Below are positions 7,559 to 13,724 of a stretch of 13,724 bases of DNA, one piece after another. The position numbers and the translations under genes were made by a program. Under the pieces are notes generated by a model, which had not been told where the DNA came from, made no database searches, and worked only from the letters and a program-made list of their open reading frames with translations. This DNA comes from CAYMRL01 sp964473205 (GTDB taxonomy: Bacteria; Deinococcota; Deinococci; Deinococcales; Trueperaceae), in NCBI GenBank assembly GCA_964473205.1, contig CAYYOK010000092.1, forward strand, positions 1-13,724, written 5' to 3'. Numbering within the stretch: the first letter of the stretch is position 1; each line of letters starts with the position of its first letter.

Positions 7559-7633
7559 CGCTGAGCGGGATAACCCCGCTGAGCGTGCCTCTTGCTGGAG
7601 GGAAAACCCTCGTGTCTTGCTGGTCGCTCAGCG
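7559..7633. repeat. Overlapping inverted and direct repeats at the phnD 3' end
   Basis: CGCTGAGCG occurs at 7559-7567 and 7577-7585, and its exact reverse complement CGCTCAGCG at 7625-7633, which includes the phnD stop codon. The first two copies also contribute to a local AGCGGG/CCCGCT stem (7564-7569 with 7575-7580), and a GAGGG/CCCTC stem with an AAAA loop lies at 7598-7611. The 9-bp pairings and the local 6-bp stem are mutually exclusive, so the RNA can fold in alternative ways. Function is not known. Confidence 0.6.
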
Positions 7634-8509
7634 CTGGAAGGTGCGCGAGACCTCGCGGACGATGTCGTATGCCGAAGCGTCGATCGGGGCGAACGCGGTC
7701 ACGTTGAACAGCGTCTGGGTGAGCTGGCGGCCCTCTTCGGTGTTGGCGATGTCGATCAGCGCGTCGGCGATCTGCTGCTTCAGCGTCGAGTCGAGGCCGG
7801 CACGGACGACGGCGCCGTCGTTCGGGATGTAGTCGGAGTAGCCGAGGATGCAGACGACTTCCTTGACGTCCGGGTAGTCGGCTTCGATGGTCTCGCGGCC
7901 GTCGGAGCCGGGCGAGCCGCCGAAGGTCACGCTGACGTCGACGTCGCCGAGGTAGACGGCGAGGGCCGAGGCATCGTGCGAGCCCGTGAAGACCGAGGTC
8001 ATCTCGGTGTCAGGGTTGATGCCGTGGGTGGTGGAGAGGGTGACGTAGGGGAACTGGTAGCCCGAGGCCGAGCCGGGGTCGACGAAGCCGATGGTGCGGC
8101 CGCGGAGCTGGCTGAACTCGGTGATGCCGCTGTCGCAGCGCACGTTGAACTGCGCGCGGTAGCTGGTGGCGCCCTGACGCACGGAGGCGAGGATGACCTC
8201 GGCGCCGTAGGCGTCGACGGCCTGCACGAGCGCAGCCGGACCGAAGAGGCCGATGTCGACGCGGCCCGTGCCCACCGCTTCCACCAGACCGACGAAGTTC
8301 GTGCTGACGAAGGTCTCGACCGGGATCAGCAGGCGCGAGGAGAGCATGTCGGCGATGGGGCCGAGGCTGTCGACGATGACGTTCGCCTCGCGGCTGGGGA
8401 CCATGCCCAGCACCAGGCGCGAGGGGATGTCGCCGTCTTGCTGGGCGAAGCCGACGAACAGCGTGGCGGCGAGAACCACCGCTAGGACTGACTTGGTTAG
8501 ACGCTTCAC
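7628..8509 (-). CDS. phnD: Phosphonate-type ABC transporter periplasmic binding protein PhnD
   Basis: A 293-residue binding protein of the PhnD family. Residues 1-22 or so (MKRLTKSVLAVVLAATLFVGFA-Q) are a signal peptide without a lipobox cysteine. The mature protein opens with LVLGMVPSREANVIVDSLGP, and keeps DIGLFGPAALV, the oxyanion-binding turn VDPGSASGYQFP (Ser147, Ser149; the family's DPxSxSG element) and TGSHDASALAVYLGDVDVSVTF with His178, the position of a ligand histidine in PhnD. It should capture an oxyanion-bearing solute in the periplasm for PhnC and the two PhnE proteins. The start is GTG at 8509, preceded at five bases by a very strong GGAGGAG (complement of 8515-8521), which fits the need for abundant binding protein. 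It is separated by 144 nt from the racemase gene and 145 nt from phnC. No C-P lyase gene is present, so phosphonate as ligand is not assured. Confidence 0.93.
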   Translation of the reverse strand: MKRLTKSVLAVVLAATLFVGFAQQDGDIPSRLVLGMVPSREANVIVDSLGPIADMLSSRLLIPVETFVSTNFVGLVEAVGTGRVDIGLFGPAALVQAVDAYGAEVILASVRQGATSYRAQFNVRCDSGITEFSQLRGRTIGFVDPGSASGYQFPYVTLSTTHGINPDTEMTSVFTGSHDASALAVYLGDVDVSVTFGGSPGSDGRETIEADYPDVKEVVCILGYSDYIPNDGAVVRAGLDSTLKQQIADALIDIANTEEGRQLTQTLFNVTAFAPIDASAYDIVREVSRTFQR

Positions 8510-8556
8510 TTGTTCTCCTCCACGGGTAGCGAGTATCGCACCGGCGCAGGCACCTC

Positions 8557-8582
8557 GAGAGATCCCATTGAGAGATATCCCA
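8557..8582. repeat. Imperfect direct repeat upstream of phnD (possible operator)
   Basis: GAGAGATCCCA (8557-8567) is followed 13 bases on by GAGAGATATCCCA (8570-8582), the second with a 2-base insertion. It lies between the candidate -10 (8604-8612) and the phnD ribosome site, in the expected 5' leader. A repressor bound to such a pair could block transcription; equally it may be a chance duplication. Confidence 0.5.
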
Positions 8583-8603
8583 CACCTGAGCGCTGCGTGG
8601 CCA

Positions 8604-8612
8604 AGATTAGCA
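8604..8612 (-). promoter_or_regulatory. Candidate extended -10 promoter for phnD
   Basis: On the minus strand TGCTAATCT (complement of 8604-8612) fits TGn plus TAATCT, the same extended -10 style as the candidate before the family 5 binding protein. It would start phnD with a leader of about 90 nt, separately from the two enzyme genes upstream. No clear -35 is seen, and read-through from the racemase gene is not excluded. Confidence 0.35.
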
Positions 8613-8653
8613 CGGGCCAGAACCGCTCGGGCGGACGCTTCTGGAGCGATGGT

Positions 8654-9370
8654 TCAGCCTCGGCCTACCCCTCCAGCCCGCACCACGGCGGCCGCCAGCT
8701 CGAGGCTGGCGTCGACGAGCGGCACGGGGACGTCCTCGGACGACAGCACCAACGGCACCTCGGTGCAGCCCGCCACCAGCACGCCTGCGCCGCGTTCGAT
8801 CAGGGCCGTGGCGATGGCGGCCATCTCGCCGGTAGCTGCCTCGCCCGTGTCCCCCGCCTTGATCCGGTAGAGCAGCGCCATGAACCGCTCGCGCAGCTCG
8901 CCCTCCGGCTCGATGGCGGAGAAGCCCTGCCGGCTCAGCGCGCTCCGGTAGAGGCCCGCGTCGAGCGTGCCTGCGGCCGCGAGCACCCCGACCCCGCCTC
9001 CGGCGGGCGCGTGGCGAGACACCGCGTCCACCGCCTCGTCGACGATGCTGATCAGCCTCAGCCCCGACGCCGCTTCGATCTCCGCCTGGTAGGCGTGGGC
9101 GGCGTTGCAGGCCATGGCGAGCACCTCGGCGCCCGCGGCCTTGAGCCGCAGCGCCTTGGCGACGAGCGCCGGCGCGCTCGACTCGCCCGCGCCGGCCACC
9201 GACGCGTTGCGGTTGGGCACCTCGGGGTCGGCGTCGATCACCAGCCTCACGTGGTCCTGATCCGCCGCCGCGCCCGCGGCCGCGGACAGCTCGACGACCT
9301 TGGCGTAGAGATCGACGGTCGCGGCCGGGCCGAGGCCACCGAGCACCCCGATCAGCGGACGGCGGCTCAT
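8654..9370 (-). CDS. Aspartate/glutamate racemase family protein
   Basis: A 238-residue cofactor-independent racemase of the Asp/Glu/hydantoin racemase superfamily. The N-terminus IGVLGGLGPAATVDLY matches the GGxGPxAT signature of aspartate racemases. Both catalytic cysteines are present: Cys88 in MACNAAHAY and Cys202 in VAGCTEVPLVL. It should interconvert D and L forms of an acidic amino acid in the cytoplasm; aspartate is the default guess, but acidic analogues such as cysteate are possible. The ATG at 9370 lies 24 nt after the desulfhydrase stop. It has no good Shine-Dalgarno of its own, but it overlaps the TGA of a five-codon reading frame (9384-9367) as ATGA. Co-transcription with the desulfhydrase gene is likely. 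Superfamily members with other substrates cannot be excluded. Confidence 0.87.
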   Translation of the reverse strand: MSRRPLIGVLGGLGPAATVDLYAKVVELSAAAGAAADQDHVRLVIDADPEVPNRNASVAGAGESSAPALVAKALRLKAAGAEVLAMACNAAHAYQAEIEAASGLRLISIVDEAVDAVSRHAPAGGGVGVLAAAGTLDAGLYRSALSRQGFSAIEPEGELRERFMALLYRIKAGDTGEAATGEMAAIATALIERGAGVLVAGCTEVPLVLSSEDVPVPLVDASLELAAAVVRAGGVGRG

Positions 9371-9394
9371 GCGAGCGGGCTCATGGCGCCAGCC

Positions 9395-10393
9395 TCATGC
9401 CAGCAGCACGTCCTGGTACGCGTAGAGCGCCGGAGCGCCGCCGGTGTGGAGAAACACGACCCGCTCGTCGCGCCTGAACCGGCCCCGCCGCACCAGGTCG
9501 ATGAGCCCAGCTGCGGCCTTGCCGGTGTAGACCGGATCGAGGAGTATCCCCTCCAGGCGGGCGAAGAGCCGGACGGCTTCGACCATCGAGTCGGTCGGCA
9601 GAGAGTAGCCCTCGCCCACGTAGCCGTCGTGGACGACCACGTCTTCCGGCGTCACAGGCACGCTCGAGCCCGCGAGTTCCGCCGTGCGCCTGGCAAGGTC
9701 CAAGATCTTGGCCTCCTGCGGCGCCTTCTCCGCCCTGACGCTGATGCCGGTGACCGGTATCCCTGAGCTCGAGCCCGTGAGTCCGGCGACGATGCCGGCG
9801 TGGGTGCCGCCGCTGCCGCTGGCCGTGACGAGGCTGTCTAGCGCCAGGCCCATCTCGTCCGCCTGCTGCAGCAGCTCCTGCGCGCACGCCACGTAGCCGA
9901 GGGCGCCGAGCGGGTTCGAGCCGCCGCCGGGGATCACGTAGGCGCTCCGCCCGGCGGCTGCGACCTCGTCGGCCTCGCGCTGCATCGCCGCGGCCAGGTC
10001 GGCGCCGCCCGGGACCGGCGTCAGCTTCTCGGCGCCTAGGAGGCGGTAGAGGAAGTTGTTGCCGGTCGCGCCCTCCCTGTAGCTGTCCGGCACGCGCTCC
10101 TCGAGCACCAGGCGGCAGGCGAGGCCCTCGTGGACGGCGGCGGCGAGCGTCAGCCGGCAATGGTTCGACTGCACCGCGCCGTTGGTGATGAGCGTGTCGG
10201 CGCCCTCGGCCAGCGCCGCGCCGACGAGGAACTCCAGCTTGCGGGTCTTGTTGCCGCCCGCGGCTAGGCCGAGCAGGTCATCGCGCTTGATCCACAGCTC
10301 GGGGCCGCCTAGGTGCTCGCTGAGCCGCGCGAGGGGCTCGAGTGGGGTGGGAGCGGCGGTGTAGCGCCGGCGTGGAAAACGGCTGAGTTGCAA
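9395..10393 (-). CDS. dcyD: D-cysteine desulfhydrase-type PLP enzyme (possible cysteate sulfo-lyase)
   Basis: A 332-residue fold-type II PLP enzyme closely resembling enterobacterial DcyD (about 328 residues) along its whole length: SRFPRRRY, APTPLEPLARLSEHLGG, IKRDD, the PLP lysine Lys49 in AGGNKTRKLEF, Ser76-Asn77-His78 in GAVQSNH, the phosphate loop ASGSGGTHAG, and EGILLDPVYTGKA and FLHTGGAPALYAY. Thr290 and Thr317 stand where ACC deaminases carry Glu and Leu, which argues against ACC deaminase. The expected reaction is D-cysteine to pyruvate, ammonia and sulfide; the related CuyA cleaves L-cysteate to pyruvate, ammonia and sulfite and cannot be distinguished by eye. The start is TTG at 10393 (TTG CAA CTC), supported by GGGAGG five bases upstream (complement of 10399-10404). 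It heads the minus-strand run, followed by a racemase and the phn importer, and is divergent from deoC. Confidence 0.88.
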   Translation of the reverse strand: MQLSRFPRRRYTAAPTPLEPLARLSEHLGGPELWIKRDDLLGLAAGGNKTRKLEFLVGAALAEGADTLITNGAVQSNHCRLTLAAAVHEGLACRLVLEERVPDSYREGATGNNFLYRLLGAEKLTPVPGGADLAAAMQREADEVAAAGRSAYVIPGGGSNPLGALGYVACAQELLQQADEMGLALDSLVTASGSGGTHAGIVAGLTGSSSGIPVTGISVRAEKAPQEAKILDLARRTAELAGSSVPVTPEDVVVHDGYVGEGYSLPTDSMVEAVRLFARLEGILLDPVYTGKAAAGLIDLVRRGRFRRDERVVFLHTGGAPALYAYQDVLLA

Positions 10394-10412
10394 GGTGGCC
10401 TCCCGTTCGACG

Positions 10413-10421
10413 ACGATAGTA
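10413..10421 (-). promoter_or_regulatory. Candidate -10 element for the dcyD-type gene
   Basis: On the minus strand TACTATCGT (complement of 10413-10421) contains TACTAT, a 5 of 6 match to TATAAT. The predicted transcript would start near 10409, leaving a leader of about 16 nt with the GGGAGG ribosome site. No clear -35 is visible. Confidence 0.35.
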
Positions 10422-10457
10422 GCGCCAGAAGCCGCACAGTGGGCCGCCGGCGAGCGG

Positions 10458-10466
10458 TGCTATCGT
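10458..10466 (+). promoter_or_regulatory. Candidate extended -10 promoter for deoC
   Basis: TGCTATCGT fits TGn followed by TATCGT (4 of 6 matches to TATAAT). The start would be near 10473, with a leader of about 50 nt before the deoC ATG. The core CTATCGT (10460-10466) is the mirror image of the element on the other strand at 10413-10419, so the two divergent promoters share a sequence. Confidence 0.35.
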
Positions 10467-10523
10467 TCCTCGCGTGTCAGGCGACCTAGCTGGCCCGAAA
10501 GGTGCGGCTGCGAGGGGTGAGGT

Positions 10524-11546
10524 ATGAGCGAGTCGAGCGTGTTGGCCGATGCGGCCTTTGGCCTCGACGTTGGAGTCCGCAGCGCGGCTCACGGCGGCCT
10601 GGAGCGCAACCCCGGCATGCCGTTGGAGCTCGACTGGGTGCAGGGTGCCCGCGTCAACCGCAGCGCCGTGGAGCGCCGCGCCGCCACCCTGACGACGCGC
10701 CGCAGCGTCAAGAAGGACTGGCAGGCCGCTTGGCTGCTCAAGGCCATCACCGTCATGGACCTGACCACGCTGGCCGGAGACGACACCGCCGGGCGCGTGA
10801 GGCGCCTGTGCGCCAAGGCCGTGCGGCCCGTCAGGGACGACCTGCTCGAGGCTCTGGGCGTGTCCGACCTCGGCATCAAGGTCGCGGCCGTGTGCGTCTA
10901 TCACGAGATGGTGCCGCCCGCCGTCGAGGCCCTGCGCGGCAGCGGCGTGCCGGTGGCGGCCGTATCCACCGGCTTCCCGGCCGGCCTCTCGCCGCTATCT
11001 ACGCGCATCGAGGAGATCCGCCGCTCGGTCGCGGCCGGAGCCCAGGAGATCGACATCGTCATCTCGCGCCGCCACGCCCTCACACAGGACTGGCAGGCGC
11101 TGTACGACGAGGTGAAGGCGTTCCGCGAGGCGTGCGGCGACGCGCACCTCAAGGCGATCCTCGCCACGGGCGAGCTCGGCACGCTGCGCAACGTCATGCG
11201 CGCCAGCCTGGTCGCGATGATGGCGGGCGCCGACTTCATCAAGACCTCGACCGGCAAGGAGACGGAGAACGCGACTCTGCCGGTCAGCCTGGTGATGGTG
11301 AGGGCCATCCGCGCCTACTTCGAGCGCACCGGCTACCTCGTCGGCTTCAAACCGGCGGGCGGCCTGCGCAGCGCCAAGGACGCGCTGGCCTGGCTGATCC
11401 TGATGAAAGAGGAGCTCGGGAGGCGCTGGCTCGAGCCCGACCTGCTGCGCTTCGGCGCCAGCTCGCTGCTCGGCGACATCGAGCGGCAGCTCGAGCATCA
11501 CGTGACAGGCAGGTACTCCGCCTCGTACCGCCACCCACTCGCATGA
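10524..11546 (+). CDS. deoC: Deoxyribose-phosphate aldolase
   Basis: A 340-residue class I aldolase that cleaves 2-deoxyribose-5-phosphate to glyceraldehyde-3-phosphate and acetaldehyde. The Schiff-base lysine is Lys240 in ADFIKTSTGKETENAT; its partners are Asp177 in EIDIVISR and Lys276 in VGFKPAGGLRSAKDA, so the catalytic triad is intact. IKVAAVCVYHEMV and AAVSTGFPAGLSPLSTRIEE match the family's VCVYP and TGFPxG strands. It is longer than the E. coli enzyme (about 259 residues), mainly by an N-terminal extension of about 60 residues and a C-terminal segment, placing it with the longer, human DERA-like subfamily. The ATG at 10524 is preceded by AGGGG at six bases. The ALDH gene follows after 82 nt on the same strand, and is well suited to oxidise the acetaldehyde produced. 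Confidence 0.95.
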   Translation: MSESSVLADAAFGLDVGVRSAAHGGLERNPGMPLELDWVQGARVNRSAVERRAATLTTRRSVKKDWQAAWLLKAITVMDLTTLAGDDTAGRVRRLCAKAVRPVRDDLLEALGVSDLGIKVAAVCVYHEMVPPAVEALRGSGVPVAAVSTGFPAGLSPLSTRIEEIRRSVAAGAQEIDIVISRRHALTQDWQALYDEVKAFREACGDAHLKAILATGELGTLRNVMRASLVAMMAGADFIKTSTGKETENATLPVSLVMVRAIRAYFERTGYLVGFKPAGGLRSAKDALAWLILMKEELGRRWLEPDLLRFGASSLLGDIERQLEHHVTGRYSASYRHPLA

Positions 11547-11551
11547 GTGGG
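11534..11551 (+). other. Hairpin spanning the deoC stop codon
   Basis: CCCACTC (11534-11540) pairs perfectly with GAGTGGG (11545-11551) around a GCAT tetraloop; the TGA stop (11544-11546) straddles the loop and stem. A smaller GCTC/GAGC stem with the same GCAT loop follows at 11555-11566. There is no T-run, so these look like mRNA structures that may tune stability or deoC/ALDH expression ratio rather than a terminator. Confidence 0.5.
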
Positions 11552-11628
11552 CCTGCTCGCATGAGCGGTTTCATATCCCGCCGCCATCCGCGCGCGCCGC
11601 GTCCCTGTCCCTCGAACCGGAGCCGAGC

Positions 11629-13724
11629 ATGAGCATCAAGGAGATCTTCAGCAGCATGGAGTACGGGCCGGCTCCCGAGGCCGCCGACGTCGCCGAGGCC
11701 TGGCTGGACCGCTTCGGCCGCCGCTTCGGTCACTTCGTCGACGGGCGCTTCACCAAGCCGTCCGCCGGGGCCACCTTCGCCACCTACCACCCCGGCGACG
11801 GGCGCGAGCTGGCGCAGGTCGCGCAGGGCGACGCCAAGGACGTCGACCGCGCCGTCAAGGCCGCCAGGAAGGCGCTGCCGGCCTGGCGCGACTTGGGTGG
11901 GCACGCTAGAGCCCGCTACCTCTACGCTCTGGCGCGCCACGTCCAGAAGCATGCCCGCCTGCTTGCCGTCCTCGAGTCGCTAGACAACGGCAAGCCGATC
12001 CGCGAGACCCGCGACATCGACGTGCCGCTCGTCGCGCGGCACTTCTACCACCACGCCGGCTGGGCGCAGCTGCTCGACACCGAGTTCGCCGGCTACCGTG
12101 GCGTCGGCGTCTGCGGCCAGGTCATCCCCTGGAACTTCCCGCTGCTGATGCTCGCCTGGAAGGTCGCTCCCGCTCTGGCCGCCGGCAACACCGTCGTGCT
12201 CAAGCCCGCCGAGTTCACGTCGCTGACGGCGCTGGCCTTCGCCGAGCTGGCTGCCGAGGTCGGACTGCCGCCCGGCGTGCTCAACATCGTCACGGGCGAC
12301 GGCGCCACCGGCGCCGCGCTGGTCGGTCACGACGGCCTCGACAAGGTCGCGTTCACCGGCTCGACCGAGGTGGGGCGCGCCATCCGCCAGGCGACGGCCG
12401 GACGCGGGCTCAAGCTCTCGCTCGAGCTCGGAGGCAAGTCGCCCTTCATCGTGTTCGACGACGCCGACCTCGACAGCGCTGTCGAGGGCGTCGTCGACGC
12501 CATCTGGTTCAACCAGGGCCAGGTCTGCTGCGCCGGCAGCCGCTTGCTGGTGCAGGAGAGCGTGGCTGCCAAGGTCGAGCACAAGCTGCGCGAGCGCATG
12601 GAGTCATTGCGCGAGGGGCCGTCCCTCGACAAGGGCATCGACATCGGGGCGATCATCGCGCCGGTGCAGCTCTCGAAGATCGAGCGCCTGGTCGAGCAGG
12701 GCAAGGCCGAGGGCGCTCACTGCTACCAGCCGAGCTGGTCGGCTCCCAAGGACGGCTGGTACTACCCGCCGACTCTCTTCACCAACGTCGCGCCCGCTGC
12801 GACCATCGCGCAGGAGGAGATCTTCGGGCCCGTCATCGTCAGCATGACGTTCCGGACGCCCGCGGAGGCCGTCGAGCTCGCCAACGACAGCCGTTACGGG
12901 CTGGCCGCCAGCGTCTGGACCGAGAACGTGAACCTCGCCCTCGACATCGCGCCGCAGCTCAAGGCTGGGGTCGTGTGGGTCAACTGCACCAACCAGTTCG
13001 ACTCCGCTGCCGGCTTCGGCGGCTACAAGGAGAGCGGCTTCGGTCGCGAGGGCGGCCGCGAGGGCATGTACGAGTACCTCGTGCCGGTGTGGGAGGCGGA
13101 GCTGCCGAAGTACTCCGCTGATGAGCTGGTGGCGCTGGCCGGAGGCGACGACTTGGACGCCGGCTTGCGGGGAGCCGACAGCCCGGGCGGCATGCCGGGC
13201 ATAGACCGCACGCCGAAGCTCTACATCGGCGGAGCCCAGAAGCGTCCCGACGGCAACTACAGCTACCCGGTGCTCGGCGCCGACGGCGCACGTGTGGGCG
13301 AGGCGCCGCTCGGCAACCGCAAGGACGTCCGCGACGCCGTCGAGGCCGCGGTCAAGTCCACGAGCTGGACGAAGGCGACGGCGCACGGCCGCGCCCAGGT
13401 GCTCTTCTACCTGGCCGAGAACCTGGCGCTGCGCGCACCCGAGTTCGAGAGCCGCCTGAGGGCGTTGACGGGAGCCTCGCGCCGCGCCGCGGCCCGCGAG
13501 GTCGAGGCCAGCGTGGCGAGGCTCTTCACCTACGCCTCGTACGCCGACAAGTACGACGGCGCGGTGCATCCGACGCCGATGCGCAACGTGACCCTGGCGA
13601 TGAACGAGCCGTGGGGCGTCTTGGGCGTCGTCTGCCCCGACGACGCGCCGCTGCTGGCGTTCGTGTCGCTGGTGGCGCCGGCGCTGGCGATGGGCAACCG
13701 CGTCGTGGCTGTGCCGTCGGCGCG
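11629..13724 (+). CDS. Two-module aldehyde dehydrogenase, ALDH16-like (3' end outside window)
   Basis: The frame is open from ATG 11629 to the window edge (698 codons, no stop), with GGAG (11619-11622) six bases before the start. Module 1 (about residues 1-490) is a complete NAD(P)-dependent aldehyde dehydrogenase: Asn169 in IPWNFP, Lys192 in VLKPAE, the FTGSTEVG nucleotide-binding loop, general base Glu266 in SLELGGKSP, nucleophile Cys300 in GQVCCAGSR and EEIFGPV. A linker (about 490-525) leads to module 2, which begins again with LYIGGAQKRPDG. There Asn169 aligns with Asp672 (CPDDAP) and Lys192 with Val695, so this module seems non-catalytic. An active module followed by a degenerate one is the ALDH16 arrangement (about 780-800 residues). 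Placed after deoC, it probably oxidises acetaldehyde to acetate. A DNA-level fusion of two ordinary ALDH genes is less likely given the degeneration. Confidence 0.9.
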   Translation, partial: MSIKEIFSSMEYGPAPEAADVAEAWLDRFGRRFGHFVDGRFTKPSAGATFATYHPGDGRELAQVAQGDAKDVDRAVKAARKALPAWRDLGGHARARYLYALARHVQKHARLLAVLESLDNGKPIRETRDIDVPLVARHFYHHAGWAQLLDTEFAGYRGVGVCGQVIPWNFPLLMLAWKVAPALAAGNTVVLKPAEFTSLTALAFAELAAEVGLPPGVLNIVTGDGATGAALVGHDGLDKVAFTGSTEVGRAIRQATAGRGLKLSLELGGKSPFIVFDDADLDSAVEGVVDAIWFNQGQVCCAGSRLLVQESVAAKVEHKLRERMESLREGPSLDKGIDIGAIIAPVQLSKIERLVEQGKAEGAHCYQPSWSAPKDGWYYPPTLFTNVAPAATIAQEEIFGPVIVSMTFRTPAEAVELANDSRYGLAASVWTENVNLALDIAPQLKAGVVWVNCTNQFDSAAGFGGYKESGFGREGGREGMYEYLVPVWEAELPKYSADELVALAGGDDLDAGLRGADSPGGMPGIDRTPKLYIGGAQKRPDGNYSYPVLGADGARVGEAPLGNRKDVRDAVEAAVKSTSWTKATAHGRAQVLFYLAENLALRAPEFESRLRALTGASRRAAAREVEASVARLFTYASYADKYDGAVHPTPMRNVTLAMNEPWGVLGVVCPDDAPLLAFVSLVAPALAMGNRVVAVPSA

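Noticed and set aside
9381..10160. Minus-strand open frame (259 codons) overlapping the desulfhydrase gene
   Set aside because: Same strand but another frame of a gene with intact PLP-enzyme motifs; its translation is Arg/Gly/Pro-rich without motifs.
9395..10393. ACC deaminase as the identity of the PLP enzyme
   Set aside because: Thr290 and Thr317 occupy the positions where ACC deaminases have Glu and Leu, which favours the D-cysteine desulfhydrase type.
10500..11632. Alternative plus-strand frame (376 codons) across deoC
   Set aside because: Arg/Gly/Pro-rich product with no motifs, overlapping a deoC frame whose catalytic residues are all intact.
12604..13569. Minus-strand open frame (321 codons) opposite the aldehyde dehydrogenase
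   Set aside because: The plus-strand ALDH frame is open throughout with all family motifs, so the antisense frame is a by-product of GC-rich codon use.

Overview
The window is GC-rich bacterial DNA, densely packed, with frequent GTG and TTG starts that have good Shine-Dalgarno sequences. The two exported binding proteins carry type I signal peptides ending in ...A-Q and no lipobox cysteine, and two promoters look like extended -10 (TGn-TAnnnT) types. Together this suggests a diderm, GC-rich lineage such as Deinococcota (Truepera/Deinococcus relatives). That assignment is an impression from protein style, not a search result. I see no rRNA, tRNA, CRISPR, IS element or phage gene.

Layout. (1) 1-683 (+): the 3' end of an amidase-signature enzyme with an extra, possibly AtzG/GatC-like, C-terminal tail. 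(2) 783-2312 (-): a family 5 (peptide/nickel/opine type) periplasmic binding protein, convergent with the amidase across a 13-bp hairpin. (3) 2395-3840 (+): an alkaline-phosphatase-superfamily phosphodiesterase or phosphonohydrolase with a complete two-metal site, divergent from the binding protein. (4) 10393 down to 3824 (-): a same-strand run in transcription order of a D-cysteine desulfhydrase-type PLP enzyme, an aspartate/glutamate racemase-family protein, PhnD, PhnC, PhnE, a second PhnE, and a multi-helix membrane protein with a His-Ala-His-Ser-His motif whose GTG start overlaps the last phnE stop. (5) 10524-13724 (+): divergent deoC (deoxyribose-phosphate aldolase) followed by a long aldehyde dehydrogenase that runs off the window. 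It has two ALDH modules, the second degenerate, as in the ALDH16 family.

How the parts may work together. deoC plus ALDH makes a conventional deoxyribose-5-phosphate salvage pair: the aldolase releases acetaldehyde and the dehydrogenase oxidises it. The phnDCEE block is a full oxyanion importer (binding protein, ATPase, two permeases), but no C-P lyase or phosphonatase gene is visible. Its upstream partners are instead a D-cysteine desulfhydrase/cysteate sulfo-lyase homologue and an aspartate-type racemase. Cysteate is the sulfonate analogue of aspartate, so one testable reading is an uptake and racemisation/lysis pathway for a sulfonated or phosphonated amino acid. This is the most interesting hypothesis in the window. 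The alternative is that the two D-amino-acid enzymes and the transporter are merely neighbours; a 144-nt gap with its own possible promoter separates them.

No gene-free stretch exceeds about 150 bases. The gaps hold candidate promoters, a structured phnD-phnC intergenic region and small hairpins, all listed below.
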